The notes under the pieces are model-generated. The model did no database searches. It worked only from the letters and a program-made list of their open reading frames with translations, and had not been told where the DNA came from. From Isochrysis galbana (taxonomy: Eukaryota; Haptophyta; Isochrysidales; Isochrysidaceae): a DNA stretch of 64,000 nucleotides. Positions 52,257-63,903 of this stretch are shown piece by piece. The translations under genes and the position numbers were made by a program. The stretch spans positions 24,046 through 88,045 of the forward strand of contig CM030943.1 of NCBI GenBank assembly GCA_018136815.1. Reading direction: 5' to 3'. Within the stretch, counting starts at the first letter, position 1; the number at the start of each line of letters is the position of its first letter.

Positions 52257-55200
52257 CTACAGCGAGTCACCTACGCCTGTCGACCAGGCGCCGACATCAT
52301 CCAAGTATGGCATACAAATCTCCCATGCCAGCCCACCGAGAACGGCGTCCATGAGGCGGCACATATACGAGGGACCGGATTGAACACCAAAAGGCAAGTA
52401 ATTGAACTCGTACTTGCCGCGATGAGTAGTGAACGCGGTGATATGTTTATCGGACTCTTTGATCGGTATACCCCAGAAACCAGATGCCAGGTCCAGGGTG
52501 CAAAGGAATAGAGAATCAAGGTTGCCTTGGCCGGACGACAATCGGTCGATGGCTTCTACCGTGAGGGGAAGAGGGCTGTCCTCTAGACGAAGCTTGGAGT
52601 TGACGTCGCGATAATCTACGCAGAAACGTACGGAGCCATCCTTCTTAGTGACTAGCACGACTCGAGAGGCCCACGACGAATTTGATTTCCTAATGATGCC
52701 CGCGGACTCCATCTTGCAAACTTCGTCCTCTATGATCTTCTCACCCTCTCGTCCAACTCTAGACGGTGCGTGGCGGTGAGCTTCGGCTCCGGGGTTGAGC
52801 GGTAGCTCTACCTCCATCACGTGAGTGTGATTCGGGTTGGTCGGGTCAATTGCGAAAGCAGCGATACGTCGGGCCAGTAGACGACGAACTTGTTCACGTT
52901 GGGGCATCGAGAGACGGCCTTCGGGGTCGATCTTGGCTGCCTCGAGGAGCTTACGCTGGTCCTCGTCGAGCGACTCAATCACATCCGGCGAGTTAACGGC
53001 CCCGACGCGGCGATATGTTCCAGCGTGAATTTTGAATCGAACCTGTAGCGAAGCTACAGGATGGAACGACGGAAGGTGTAGAGGTTTGGGGTCAGTGTTG
53101 ACCACCGTAACCGCGATGGTGTGGTCGGCGTTCGACCTCTCTACTTGGGGAATGACGAGAGGAGAGCTATCGATCGTTTCACGCGTAGGGAGTCGGTCCA
53201 CGAGCATGGCGCAGTCTTCGTGTTCTCGAAGAGCTAGCGGAATTCGGACGTGAAACGTTGCCCGATGATAGGCCGGGATCGTGATAGGTTCGTGGGTGTA
53301 TAGGAGGTACTCGGAGCCACATGATGCCGGCGCTTTGGCGGCAAACTCATCGGCCGTGCTGAAGAGAGGCTCGGTGACTAGCTGGTTGTCGTTTTTGGTG
53401 GCCTGCGGCCCTCGGAAGAAGTCAGTCGTGATTGGGTTCGCGGAGGTCGGACAGACCTGTGCACAAGTCATGCTGACAGGGACCACCGCTATCGGTGACG
53501 TCGAGACGCGAAAGATCGGCGGAGCGTCGGGGCTTGGACTGCCATTAACCTCAAGAGGAGCCACCGTGGATGGAGCACCGAGGGTGATAGAGCCGTCCGC
53601 GCTGTCGGAGGCGAGCTGAATCGAAGCGGCGTGCGTGGCTAAGAAGTCGTTCCCGAGCAGCAGCATCGGGTTGCCTTCAATCACCATGAACGTATGACGA
53701 AAGAGAAATCCACCGACGGAGAAGACGATTCGAGCCTTGCCTCGCGTGATAAGAGGCAGGCCGTCCGGACCGTGAAGCGGTGTCACTACGGCTTGTGGCA
53801 GCCGCTCGACGCATGCGTCTTTGGGTAGGCTGGACAAGAGGGAAGTGGTCACGACCGACGGGCCAGCTCCGGTGTCAGCGAGTGTGCTGTTGACCGTGAG
53901 AGCGGAGTCGGCTAAGATAACTCCTTCTTTGCCGGTAGCCTCGCCGGAGCGGCAGACCACTAGGTCTCGAACATATAGGCAATGCCTTGGGTAGGCAGAT
54001 GGTAGGGTATCCACGACGCTATCCGGTCGGTGCGCGGTCACGTGTGCGATGGTGTCGGACGGGGACGGGGTTGGTCGACAGCGTGGTTGCTCGGGTGAAT
54101 TCGTCGTCGTGGTGATCGTCGTCTCTTCGGGTAATCCGACTGCCGCTATCGTGGCAGAGGGTCTAGAGGGGTCGTCCTCGTTGGTAGCGGTGCAGGGTGA
54201 TAGCTTGGGACTAGTGTATCCCAGGCCTCTCTTGTCGGTGGGGTGCCTCGGGTGGTCGGACATCTTTTCCCAGTCTTTCTCGAGACGAGCTTGGGCTTCT
54301 GTCTTGGGTCTTCGAACTAATGAGGCTAGCTCTTCGGCGCGGATGCCTTTGGCTTCCACGAACTCGATCGGCGCTCGGACGGCAGCGGCGAGGTCGGATT
54401 CCTCGTCGGCGCCTCGTCCGGCTAGAGCTTGCGCTCTTATTTCGTCAGCGGTTTCGAGCGTGACGTTGGACCATTTCTGGTCCCCGTTCACTCCGAATGC
54501 TTGCCATTGTTGGCGCCGCTTCCGGAGAGTCGTCGGCGTCGTCGGACGCGGCGAGCTCGCGCGTGCCGGAGGCGGGGCGGTCCATGGAGAGAATGGGTCG
54601 TGGAGAGTAGACTCGGAGGCGTAGAGTGGCGTGTCGTTGTCGTGGTTATCGTGGGTTTCTTTTTGGTCTTCGTGGTTGTCTGACTCGGGAGTAGCTGGAC
54701 GGGAAACAACGGGGTCGGAAGAAACTTCACTAGATTCCCTCCCCCTCTCATAACGATGAAGAGCCGACCACGGCTCGTATGCGGTAGCCTCAGTCGAGCT
54801 AAGGGAAGGCCGGTCCGATAGGCTGCGCCGCGCGCAAGCGAGTAGCTCCAACGCGGACAGTTTCTTCGTCGATGGCTGGTCTCCCTGTTGGCTCAAATGT
54901 CGAAGAAGAACAGGCATCCAATGGGTCGCCATCGCTCCAGCTACACCGACGTAGGTGCGGCTGCGAAGAGCGCCACGGTGCGGTGAAGGAGAGAGGTTAG
55001 CCATGGCCGACTCACGGCCATCCACGACGCAGGTTGGCTGGAGAGGCGGCAGCCCTTTGGTGAGGTACAACCCGGTGGCTTTCTGGTGTCCAGTGCCGTG
55101 CTCCCAGGGTTGGACGAATTGGGTCGGGGTCAACCCCCCGACTAAACGGCGAGCTTCCGCATGCATCCGAGGGTTCTCGACCGCTACAAACGGAGCAGTG

Positions 55201-56294
55201 GCGGAGGCCATTGACTTGAAGACGCGAGCGGCCGACTCAAGAGCGGCACGACGTCCGGGTTCTTGGGAGAGCCATTGACTGCTGACAGCGGAGAGGTACG
55301 TGCAGGGCGGGTGGGCGATGACTAGGTCCCAACCTAGGTTTTGGACATGAAGCGCGTCGCCTTGGAAGTGGGGCACGTAATCGATCTCGGAAGGATACAA
55401 ATCGCACGTAGCTACATCAGCACCGGCGAGTAGGAACATGGAGGAGACGACGCCGCTCGTCTCGCCAACGACGAGAACGCGTGGTGCGTGACAGCCAGAC
55501 GTCAGCCCGTCTTGGACTCGTTGATTCATCTTCGTGAGCTCAGCGCAAAGCTCATCGAAGTGCTTGGGTAGCGCGGCGGCAGGCGAGGCTAGGGTGCCAT
55601 TGCGAGGCCGGCGAAGCTCTTGGGCTGCCTCCGTGAGGTGCCGAGGTAATACCACCGCAGAGCCGCTCGCTCGTGCACGAAGAGAGGCGAGAGCGTGGAG
55701 AGCGGGTGACGGGGTATCATCACGGGTGCCGACATCGGAGTTGTTTTGAGAGGAATCGAAGGACTGGATCGCGGACGCATTGATCGCTGCCACGCGCATG
55801 ATGGTGGTGGCAGTGGTATCGAGAGGCAGGCAGTGCTCGGAGGCGGCGACCGGTGGCCGCAGCGACGTAGGACGAATGGAAGAAGACTCGGATATCGACG
55901 ACGTAGAGACGGGCTCGGAGGACGGGATGGACGAAGAAACTCGGAGAAGTGGGGTGTCGGACGGCGGCGACGGACGCCGCGGCCGCGAGACCACCGGTGA
56001 GAGACATGAAGGACATGGCTCAGGGACTCGGTTGGGCTGGCTCAATGGGCGTAGAAGCTCGGTTTGGGAGGCCGCCGTTCCTCGACGTGCAGAGGAGTTG
56101 TGGTCACTCTCCATGGTCACGTCGGAAGAGGAAACAGGCCAGGGATCGACGTCGTTGCATTCTGTCGTCGGCGGGGTCGGCGCCGGCGAAAGAAGGGACG
56201 TGGCTGTCGTAGAAGCCGGCTGCGGGGAAGGCTGGGCCAGGGTGGTGGCTCTGCGGCAGCGGCTGCGTGGGTAGTGGCCGAAGAGGTTCTGCAA
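52257..56294 (-). CDS. Gypsy polyprotein, first part: leader, methyltransferase, protease, RT fingers/palm
   Basis: 1345 codons from the ATG at 56294. Residues 1-270 are Pro/Ser/Thr-rich. Residues 273-461 are a DNA cytosine-methyltransferase-like domain, detailed separately. Residues 586-690 are a helical linker. Protease: LADTGAGPSVV (D807-T-G-A) and LLLGNDFLATH. RT: VTKKDGSVRFCVDYRDVN (1216-1232), LDLASGFWGI (1267-1276), FNYLPFGVQ and the catalytic PYLDDV (1329-1334). A TAG ends the frame 12 residues after the YLDD box, in the middle of the RT. The same frame resumes immediately. That is a nonsense change rather than the readthrough layout seen between gag and pol of some retroviruses, which lies before the protease. 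No CCHC zinc knuckle or standard gag is seen, so gag may be encoded upstream, in or beyond the gap. Confidence 0.9.
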   Translation of the reverse strand: MQNLFGHYPRSRCRRATTLAQPSPQPASTTATSLLSPAPTPPTTECNDVDPWPVSSSDVTMESDHNSSARRGTAASQTELLRPLSQPNRVPEPCPSCLSPVVSRPRRPSPPSDTPLLRVSSSIPSSEPVSTSSISESSSIRPTSLRPPVAASEHCLPLDTTATTIMRVAAINASAIQSFDSSQNNSDVGTRDDTPSPALHALASLRARASGSAVVLPRHLTEAAQELRRPRNGTLASPAAALPKHFDELCAELTKMNQRVQDGLTSGCHAPRVLVVGETSGVVSSMFLLAGADVATCDLYPSEIDYVPHFQGDALHVQNLGWDLVIAHPPCTYLSAVSSQWLSQEPGRRAALESAARVFKSMASATAPFVAVENPRMHAEARRLVGGLTPTQFVQPWEHGTGHQKATGLYLTKGLPPLQPTCVVDGRESAMANLSPSPHRGALRSRTYVGVAGAMATHWMPVLLRHLSQQGDQPSTKKLSALELLACARRSLSDRPSLSSTEATAYEPWSALHRYERGRESSEVSSDPVVSRPATPESDNHEDQKETHDNHDNDTPLYASESTLHDPFSPWTAPPPARASSPRPTTPTTLRKRRQQWQAFGVNGDQKWSNVTLETADEIRAQALAGRGADEESDLAAAVRAPIEFVEAKGIRAEELASLVRRPKTEAQARLEKDWEKMSDHPRHPTDKRGLGYTSPKLSPCTATNEDDPSRPSATIAAVGLPEETTITTTTNSPEQPRCRPTPSPSDTIAHVTAHRPDSVVDTLPSAYPRHCLYVRDLVVCRSGEATGKEGVILADSALTVNSTLADTGAGPSVVTTSLLSSLPKDACVERLPQAVVTPLHGPDGLPLITRGKARIVFSVGGFLFRHTFMVIEGNPMLLLGNDFLATHAASIQLASDSADGSITLGAPSTVAPLEVNGSPSPDAPPIFRVSTSPIAVVPVSMTCAQVCPTSANPITTDFFRGPQATKNDNQLVTEPLFSTADEFAAKAPASCGSEYLLYTHEPITIPAYHRATFHVRIPLALREHEDCAMLVDRLPTRETIDSSPLVIPQVERSNADHTIAVTVVNTDPKPLHLPSFHPVASLQVRFKIHAGTYRRVGAVNSPDVIESLDEDQRKLLEAAKIDPEGRLSMPQREQVRRLLARRIAAFAIDPTNPNHTHVMEVELPLNPGAEAHRHAPSRVGREGEKIIEDEVCKMESAGIIRKSNSSWASRVVLVTKKDGSVRFCVDYRDVNSKLRLEDSPLPLTVEAIDRLSSGQGNLDSLFLCTLDLASGFWGIPIKESDKHITAFTTHRGKYEFNYLPFGVQSGPSYMCRLMDAVLGGLAWEICMPYLDDVGAWSTGVGDSL
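54914..55478 (-). other. Phage-type cytosine methyltransferase-like domain within the Gypsy polyprotein
   Basis: Polyprotein residues about 273-461. The N-terminal nucleotide fold reads VLVVGETSGVVSSMFLLAGA with CDLYPSE (297-303), the SAM-binding strand-loop. GWDLVIAHPPCTYL (321-334) supplies the Pro-Cys catalytic motif IV. VAVENPRMH (370-378) is the ENP/ENV motif VI. QPWEHGTGHQKATGLYL (395-411), NLSPSPHRGALRSRTYVGVA (433-452) and MATHW follow. This order and wording match a family of short proteins encoded by phages and annotated as DNA cytosine methyltransferases (recalled: GEFSGxVRxAF, DLLPSE, AHPPCTYL, IENP, QPWQFG, RSxTYxGIAxAMAxQW). All key residues are present, so the domain could be active. 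Its substrate here is unknown. It lies between the leader and the protease and would be released by cleavage. Confidence 0.8.
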
Positions 56295-56731
56295 TGCGAA
56301 GCATTCTTCGGAGGACTTGGCTCGGGCTAGCGGGTGGATGGACCGCTGAAATTACGGTGGATTCAGACTCGAATTCGGAAGACTCGGCGACTTGAGAGGG
56401 GCTAGGAGACGGCTGTGCAGCTCCTCCATGGCTCTCGGTTGATGGGTGGCGTGGGAACGCCGGTGGTCGACCGCGGACTCCGCGGTGACGTTAATTTGTA
56501 CTCGGACTCGGACTCGTCGTTTCTGGCGTGCTGGACGCCAAAACAGGGCTAACTTTCGAAATGGGAACGGACGGGGCCGGCCAAAGGTGAAGCCCCCTGG
56601 CGTCGCAACCGTCGGTGAGGACGAAGCTGAAGCTTGTGATGACAATAGGGGCACGGTGGCCAGCACCGGTTGGCTCGGTGCGGCCGAAATCTCGGACTCG
56701 GTGACGGGCTTGATTACGCGGGCTCGGGATG
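56295..56731 (-). other. 5' leader of the Gypsy element up to the gap
   Basis: GACTCGG-rich repeats, no stop-free gag recognised. The primer-binding site and 5' LTR are not visible and probably fall in the gap. Confidence 0.4.
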
Positions 56732-56831
56732 NNNNNNNNNNNNNNNNNNNNNNNNNNNNNNNNNNNNNNNNNNNNNNNNNNNNNNNNNNNNNNNNNNNNN
56801 NNNNNNNNNNNNNNNNNNNNNNNNNNNNNNN
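56732..56831. other. Assembly gap (100 N)
   Basis: Exactly 100 N, size unknown. The sequence on its right is G/A-rich simple repeat. Confidence 1.
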
Positions 56832-58060
<1,229 letters not shown>

Positions 58061-58070
58061 GGTTGGCGCC

Positions 58071-60527
58071 ATGCAGGGGAGTGCCAAGAAGGCCAAGCAG
58101 CCTTCCCGCCCTTCTGCGGCGAAGACGAGCAATCCGCGGCCGGAGGAGCTGGTCCCGCCGACCTCACGCTCGCAGCCGGTTGTCAACTCGCCCCAGCCTG
58201 CGCGCCCGCCACCGAGGGAGCCAGAGCCAGAGGACTCCGTCTGGGGGACGCAGGGCCTCACCACTCTCGGAGAGGAAGAGCTTCTCGAGCTGCTTGTCAA
58301 GCATGGCGGGCAGGTGGGGGTGGGGTGGGGATCATCAAGAGCAACGCCGCTGGCGCCATCCCCAATAGCGCAAGCACGCCGCGACGACTGCAGCGCACGC
58401 GCACACTGCGCAAAAGGGCCGCTCAGCACGTTCCGCCTGCATGTCGCACAGGTGCCGCCAGTCCACCTCGGCGCCGTGTGTTCGCGTATCGAGGCCTTCA
58501 CCAAGTTGACGGCGCCGCGTGTGATGGGACAGAAGAGAGTCTTTATTACCGACTGGATGGAGAAGAATGCACCCGCTGTAGTTTCAGCTCGGCCGGTGAC
58601 ACCGGAGCCGCAGACGCCTCCGCCGCGCTCCACTACTCCAGCGGCAGCGGAGGAATCAGCGCTGGCGGCTGGCGTGCCCCGACCCGTCGTAGTGGAGAGT
58701 GGCAATCTATCACATCATCACAGAAGTTTCTCCAACGCCGATACGCCGCAATCGAGCGAGAGATCAAGCCAACCCTCCAGTGCAACCCAACGGTCCTCGT
58801 CTACACGCAAGTCGGGAAGCACGCCACCCCGTGGCATCAACGCCGACGAGTTTGAGCTTGGCCTTGACATTGCGTCATATCAGCGACAGGACGGTGAAGA
58901 TGAAGGCGACGAAGCCTTGGCTGCCACCGCCATCCCGACGCAGGCGCGCACACGCTCAAGTCCTGCACAAGGCCGCGCACACATCCGAAACACGTGAGAT
59001 TCACTAGGCCACGGCTTGCTGACTCCTCCATGTTCCTTGCACCTGTCTGCAGGATGTGCCCGTCCTATGTTCCCGCGTCGTGGCACTTCTCCATCAGCAC
59101 AAATCACCCGCGACTCTTTCCGCTCGCCGATGCTTGTTGGAGGACTGGTATCGTGGCTTCCTCGCGCGCGTCCCTGTTGGTTCAATTTCGCGCGAGCTGG
59201 ACCGGAGACGGGCGGAGAGCTCAAGGGACACCGGAGGTGACTCTGCTCAAGACTACGTCATTGCTCCGTCTCTCACGGGCTTGATCAGTATGCCGGTCAC
59301 CAGAGCGGATCCGGCCCCCTCAGCCGCTAGACACGACGATGCAGGACGTGCTGGACACATTGAAGCTGCCACTCTAGCCACAAACAAGGCGGAAACCGGC
59401 CGGGGCACTCAAGGCATAGGTGACGCTCCACGAATGCCTGCCATCAGAAGCGGCGGCATGGATGGAGCCACCCCCCCACCCTCGCTCAACGCAGTCTTCC
59501 TCTCGCTCACGAGTGCGCCAACGGCAGACGTGGCTGCGTCTGAACCCGTCCTCCACCCGGCGCACGTCGCGGCGGCGGTCAATGCCGTTTCCAGCGCGAC
59601 AGGTGTTTTCCCGACATCGGACTCGCCAGCTGAGCAGCTGGCCTTCCTTGCAGATTGGTTTCGATGGGAGAGGAGGGTGCGTGGTGGCAACGCCGACCCT
59701 GACGATTGCAGTGCGAGCTCGCCTATCGGGACAGCGCCGGCGAGTTCCAATGGGTTGAGACGGGGACGGGCCGATGCACGGGAGGCAGCTAAGCTGGGCT
59801 CACCGCAAGTGGCCGGTGTAGGTGGCAACGCTGCCGCGTCCGCAGCGAGCCGCCGGCCCTCGACGGCGCGGGCTCACACAAACTCACCGTTAAGTTCGGG
59901 GGCTGCCTCGCCAAACATACCGGCACGCGCTTCCGCATCACCAGGCAATTCGCGGCCCAACACGCCAACAGTTGCCTCCTCCCTCGGAGCCCCTGAATAC
60001 ACTCGGAGGCCTGCGACCGCTCAAGCCGCAATCCTGAGGCCTGATCCCCTCTCCTCCACATTGGGCAATGGGAAAGAGCCTTCGGCAGACGCCTTAATGG
60101 AGGCGCTTCGCCCATACACCGCTGCCTTGCTCAGCACCGCCACCCCGCCTCCCGGCGTGCCAACACTCAGCTCGCGAGACTTGATTCTCGCCGCACATCA
60201 AGTGGAGCGCTTCTGTGGCAAGCGCGTGCCGTCACTTCCCCAGCAAAAGCGGGAGTACATTGCCAGCTGGATTCGTGCGACCAATATGCGAAAGGAGGAG
60301 GAACAGGCGGCGAACGGCGGCATGCTGACCTCGAAGCCGATGCGCGCGCCTCGCATGGACCGTGGGATGCTCCAAGAGGGGGAGGCCGCTATGGAGCGCG
60401 CCATGGCTCAACTCGCCGCAACTCTCGCCAAATATGCGCGCGTTGGTGACGCCATAGCAGAGGCGGAGGGGGCAGGCACCGGCTCGACGCTCCTGGACGT
60501 GCCCAACGACCATCTCGCATTATTGTG
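58071..60527 (+). CDS. Ser/Ala/Pro-rich protein of unknown function, at least three exons
   Basis: The ATG at 58071 follows the CT tract. The first part has GLTTLGEEELLELLVKHGGQ, then a possible 138-base intron (58314-58451, GTGGGG...CACAG, frame-preserving), then IEAFTKLTAPRVMGQKRVFI and WMEKNAPA, with a Ser/Thr/Pro-rich linker to 58993. A GTGAGA donor (58994) and CTGCAG acceptor (59052) lead to a second large frame to 60527. It opens with VLCSRVVALLHQHKSPATLS and LEDWYRGFLARVPV, passes through disordered Ser/Ala-rich sequence, and ends with a helical region (VERFCGKRVPSLPQQKREYI, ASWIRATNMRKEEEQAANG, AMERAMAQLAATLAKYARVG). The splice as read leaves a phase mismatch of two bases, so one border is uncertain. 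A further frame at 60528-60645 (VRDLRALMIATTQASRTNNR) may be a continuation. No family is recognised. The two helical ends flanking disorder suggest a scaffold or regulator. Confidence 0.55.
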
Positions 60528-60645
60528 AGAGACCTGCGCGCCCTCATGATCGCCACCACCCAGGCATCGCGCACCAACAATCGCAATGCACTCCTCTTGT
60601 CCGGCTCAACCCGTTTGGGGCAGCTGCTCCGCATCATCACTGTGA

Positions 60646-61595
60646 GCGACTTGTCCCCTCTTCCATTCGTCCACCTTCCAGGTGTGAACAAGTGGAGAAT
60701 GTGACCGGAGAGAAAGCGCCTCGGCAACAATCTGCCCGTCGCTCCTACCTTGACCGAGCATGGCTTGAGTCAAGGCGCAAGAGAGCATAAACATCAGAGG
60801 GTTGCCTCGCTGCCCATGCCGCTCTCCATGGCACTTGGTACGCGTTGATGTGCTGGTCGCTCCGCTGCGTAAACGTAGTGGCGCTACCCACACGTCCGAC
60901 TGCTCGACACGGCTCCATTGCTCGGCACCTGCCGTGTCTTCACCGCACACTGCGCGTGCATGTGACTGCTGCTTGCCGCTCCACTGACATAGGCGGTAGC
61001 TCATGGCAAGGCCGTCTGTGCCATGCGTAGGGAGCGCCATGCTGAGAGTGAAAGTCCCAACGGTGAATGTGCCGCCTCTTCTGAGCGAGCGGTAGCGCAG
61101 CGTCATGGGATGAGTGCTGTGCAGCATCTCCGATGGTGATCATCATCTTGTGATGTCAAATACTGATCTCGAGCCCTCCGCCGAGTCACATTCAGACCAA
61201 GCACCCTAACTCCTACTAGCATGGATCCTCGAACATTGTCATCAACAACTATCAACGACGATGCATGCGCGTACTGGTTGTGTGTTCATGCGTACGGCCA
61301 AAGGCATCGGGAAAGAGCCGTAGTAGGTGGTGCACTTGCCGTGTTGCAACTTCGTTGTAATAGGCTTGGGGTCCCAATTTTCCTGAAGGCTTTTCTTAGT
61401 AAAAAGGCTTCGACCAAGTGCACCCTTACACCGCACTCATAATTAGTGGTTCATGCCATTATGCCTTCATTTGCTCTATTCTGGGCCTTGCCTATTCTTT
61501 GATTTCTTTAGCCACTGCGTATGGCGTGTTGGGGCTTGTGCGTTCGACGAATTGGGATGACCTAGAGGGTGTGAGGGCAATTAGGCGGGACGCCA
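60646..61595. other. Intergenic; no supported gene
   Basis: Short frames only on both strands, none with a motif. Confidence 0.4.
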
Positions 61596-61759
61596 TGCAG
61601 GGGCCGTCGACGCGTGGCTGGCGAGCGCCAACACCCAGGCGGCCCTCGCGGCGCTCCTCCGTTCGACAGCGCCTTACCCGGCGCTGATCGACGAGACTGA
61701 CTCGGCCTCGGGCCCCGACGCACGACCGCGCAAGACCAATCGGTGGAAACACGGCAACT
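61596..61759 (+). pseudogene. Retroelement ORF fragment (AGAVDAWLASANTQ family)
   Basis: Reads AGAVDAWLASANTQAALAAL, then PALIDETDSASGPDARPR and a stop at 61759. It is homologous to the ORF split by R1e at 44521-45620. The upstream frame is lost. Confidence 0.5.
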
Positions 61760-61959
61760 GAAAACCGTCGGAGAGAAACAGCCACCCAGCGACTCAGGAG
61801 GAAGGCGAGCGGAATACTCGCTAGGGGCCGGTGCACCCCGCCCAACCCGACCCCCCCCCTACAACCTGAGCCCCTACGTAGAGCACAAGGGGAGGTGCCG
61901 CAAAGCGAGAAGTAAGGGAAAGGGGAGGGAAAGGGCGTGGCTACAGAAGCGAAACCCGA

Positions 61960-62165
61960 AACCTAGTGCCACGCGCGAGGCGAGAATATTTAAAGGTTTT
62001 TTTATAGCTTATAGCGTCGTAGGACATCTCGTTAGCTAGGCTAGTATTCCTAGCCACATACACCGGACGACCCCATCGCGGGGTCGCGGGGTAGGGGCTC
62101 CGTTGCCGTCGAAGGGTTACGCTCCCGCAGCACTAAGGTTATACTAGTACAACAATAAAACTCTG
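61960..62165 (+). repeat. Family F repeat, copy 3
   Basis: AATATTTAAAGGTTTTTTTA, then CCTAGCCACATACACCGGAC, GGGGCTCCGTTGCCGTCGAA, CGCAGCACTAAGGTTATACT and ACAACAATAAAACTCTGA. This is the reverse of 20740-20905 and gives the sense orientation with its AATAAA signal. Confidence 0.65.
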
Positions 62166-63037
62166 ACGCCCTGCACTTATGCGGCCTCAATCTCCTCAAT
62201 ACCTAACTCGCACCCGGCAGCGAGTTCGCATCGCTATCTGCGCATTTCTGCCATTGATTTGCCGTTTCTTCCCATTAGAATTGGAGGAGCGCGAGGGGGG
62301 CGCCTCGATCGACTGCGCCGCTTCTTTCGAGTTCGAAAGGACTGGCGCCGAAAGCGGGGATGGCACGATGATATAAATAGCGATAGCTATGGCGTCGCCG
62401 CGACTTCCACTTCCCGTCCTGCCGCTTCTTACCTTCTTAAAAACTTCTGTAGGCCTGTCCACTTTGGGGTCCTTCCGCCGTCGGGACACTCCCCATCGGT
62501 TGCGTTGGCGGCGGCGGCGGCGGGCGGATTGATTAGAACTCGGGGCGCGGGGGAGGAAACGGTGGGGGGGGGGGGGGGGGGGTGAGGGGAGAAAGTGGGG
62601 CGGGGGGGGGAAGAAGAGAGTTGTCGTAGGAGGAATGGGAAGAGACCACCGGACACACAGGAGAACGGGAAGGGAAACGGAACGAATCATGATCATGCGT
62701 TATTAGTGTATTCAGTCTTCTCTTCTTCTTGTACCAACTCTCCCCTTGAGAGGGAGGGAGGTGGTGTTTTTTCCAACCACAAGAGACGGAAAGAAGTCTA
62801 GAAGCAGAAGGGCTAGAGGCAGGAGGAGCCGGCAAGAGGACCTGTTTATTATGTGAATGAGGTGAAAGCTTTCGTGGGGTCTCGTAGGGCAAAAGTACAC
62901 ATGAGGAGAAAGATTCGGAAATGAGGAGAGAGAGAAGAGATGGGAAGAGGGGCAGGGCGAAAGGTGGGGAGGGGAAGGGGGCGTGGGGGAGGGGGGAGGA
63001 AGTGGGGGGCGGGGGAGAGCCGTTCCGAGGCGCGCCG
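62166..63037. other. Upstream region of the phosphodiesterase gene
   Basis: Contains poly-G (62565-62582) and purine runs. No convincing gene; the minus Pro-rich frames are compositional. Confidence 0.45.
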
Positions 63038-63784
63038 ATGCCGCTCTCGCTGTGGCTCGTGCCGCCGGAGAGTGACTCGGACGAGATCGCCTCGACTATG
63101 CGCGCCGTCGCGTCGGCGCACCTCCTGCCCAGCTCGGCGCCGCATGTGACTCTGCTTGGCGACGCCAGCGGTGGCGGCAACGACGAGAGAGCGCTCCACG
63201 AGGCGGTGCAGCGGCTAATTTCGCTAGGGGAGCGTTGGACGGGGGGGGCTGTGGTATGTGAGTTCACTGAGATCTACGGCAGCGACGTTTGGAACCAGTC
63301 GGGCGTCGCCATCATGCGGGAGACCCGACAGCTGCTTGAGCTCCAGTGAGCGCAGTGGCCCTGCTCGCAATGTACTCCTGGTGGTGGAGGTGGCCCGACG
63401 ACGCGCCCCGCCCGCTCGCCCGCTGACTTTCTCCCGTGCGCATTGCCCGTCTGCAGGCGACTCGCGCGGTGCGTCTTCTTCTCAGAAAGTATAGCTGAGG
63501 CAGAGTCTGCTCCGGCATGGGCTCCTCCGCTTCGGCAGCCACATCTTTCACTGATATACGGAGGCTGTGCGCGCGTCCTTTCTGAGTTAACGCTTCCCAA
63601 GCCTTTTGTTGCGGACACGATTGCGCTGTGGGACTGTACGCCCGCCGATCTTGCGGGCGTGCCGTTGTGGAGAGAGGTGGCCAAAGTGAAGTTGGCAGGC
63701 AAGCCGGGCTCCGCACAAATACTGTGCACGCATAAAGATTTTGGGATGATCAGTGGAGGTGGAACTGTCGGAGTAGTCGCCTGA
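63038..63784 (+). CDS. 2H-type cyclic phosphodiesterase
   Basis: Two exons, 63038-63345 and 63457-63784, with a GTGAGC donor and CTGCAG acceptor; together 636 bases, 211 residues, in phase (CA|G). MPLSLWLVPPESD is the usual start of the plant/yeast CPDase group. The two H-x-T/S motifs are H36-V-T38 (SAPHVTLLG) and H132-L-S134 (RQPHLSLIYG), each in a beta strand before a Gly, as in the 2H phosphoesterase fold. Such enzymes open ADP-ribose 1'',2''-cyclic phosphate, formed from the tRNA-splicing phosphate, or similar 2',3'-cyclic nucleotides, in the cytosol. TIALWDCTPADLAGVPLWRE fits the family's C-terminal strands. The ATG chosen is the one that begins the conserved MPLSLW; the upstream in-frame codons are Gly/Arg-rich leader. 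Slightly longer than the roughly 180-190 residues usual in plants. Confidence 0.85.
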
Positions 63785-63903
63785 GGAGCGCGCGTCGGCA
63801 TTCTCCCTCATTTTTCTCAACTGGTCGCACAATCTCATCTTCGATTTATTGACGTTCTGGCTGCAAGGATGACGGGTGCGCCAAGGCTGTGGGGTCCAAA
63901 AGC

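Larger units (their letters stand above)
49333..56731 (-). mobile_element. Ty3/Gypsy chromovirus carrying a DNA methyltransferase domain
   Basis: Minus-strand order: Pro/Ser-rich leader, methyltransferase-like domain, aspartic protease, reverse transcriptase, RNase H, integrase, chromodomain, polypurine tract, LTR start. RT before integrase plus a chromodomain places it in the Ty3/Gypsy chromovirus group. About 6.7 kb of coding sequence is colinear and interrupted by just one amber codon, so insertion was recent. The 5' leader and LTR run into an assembly gap. Confidence 0.9.
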
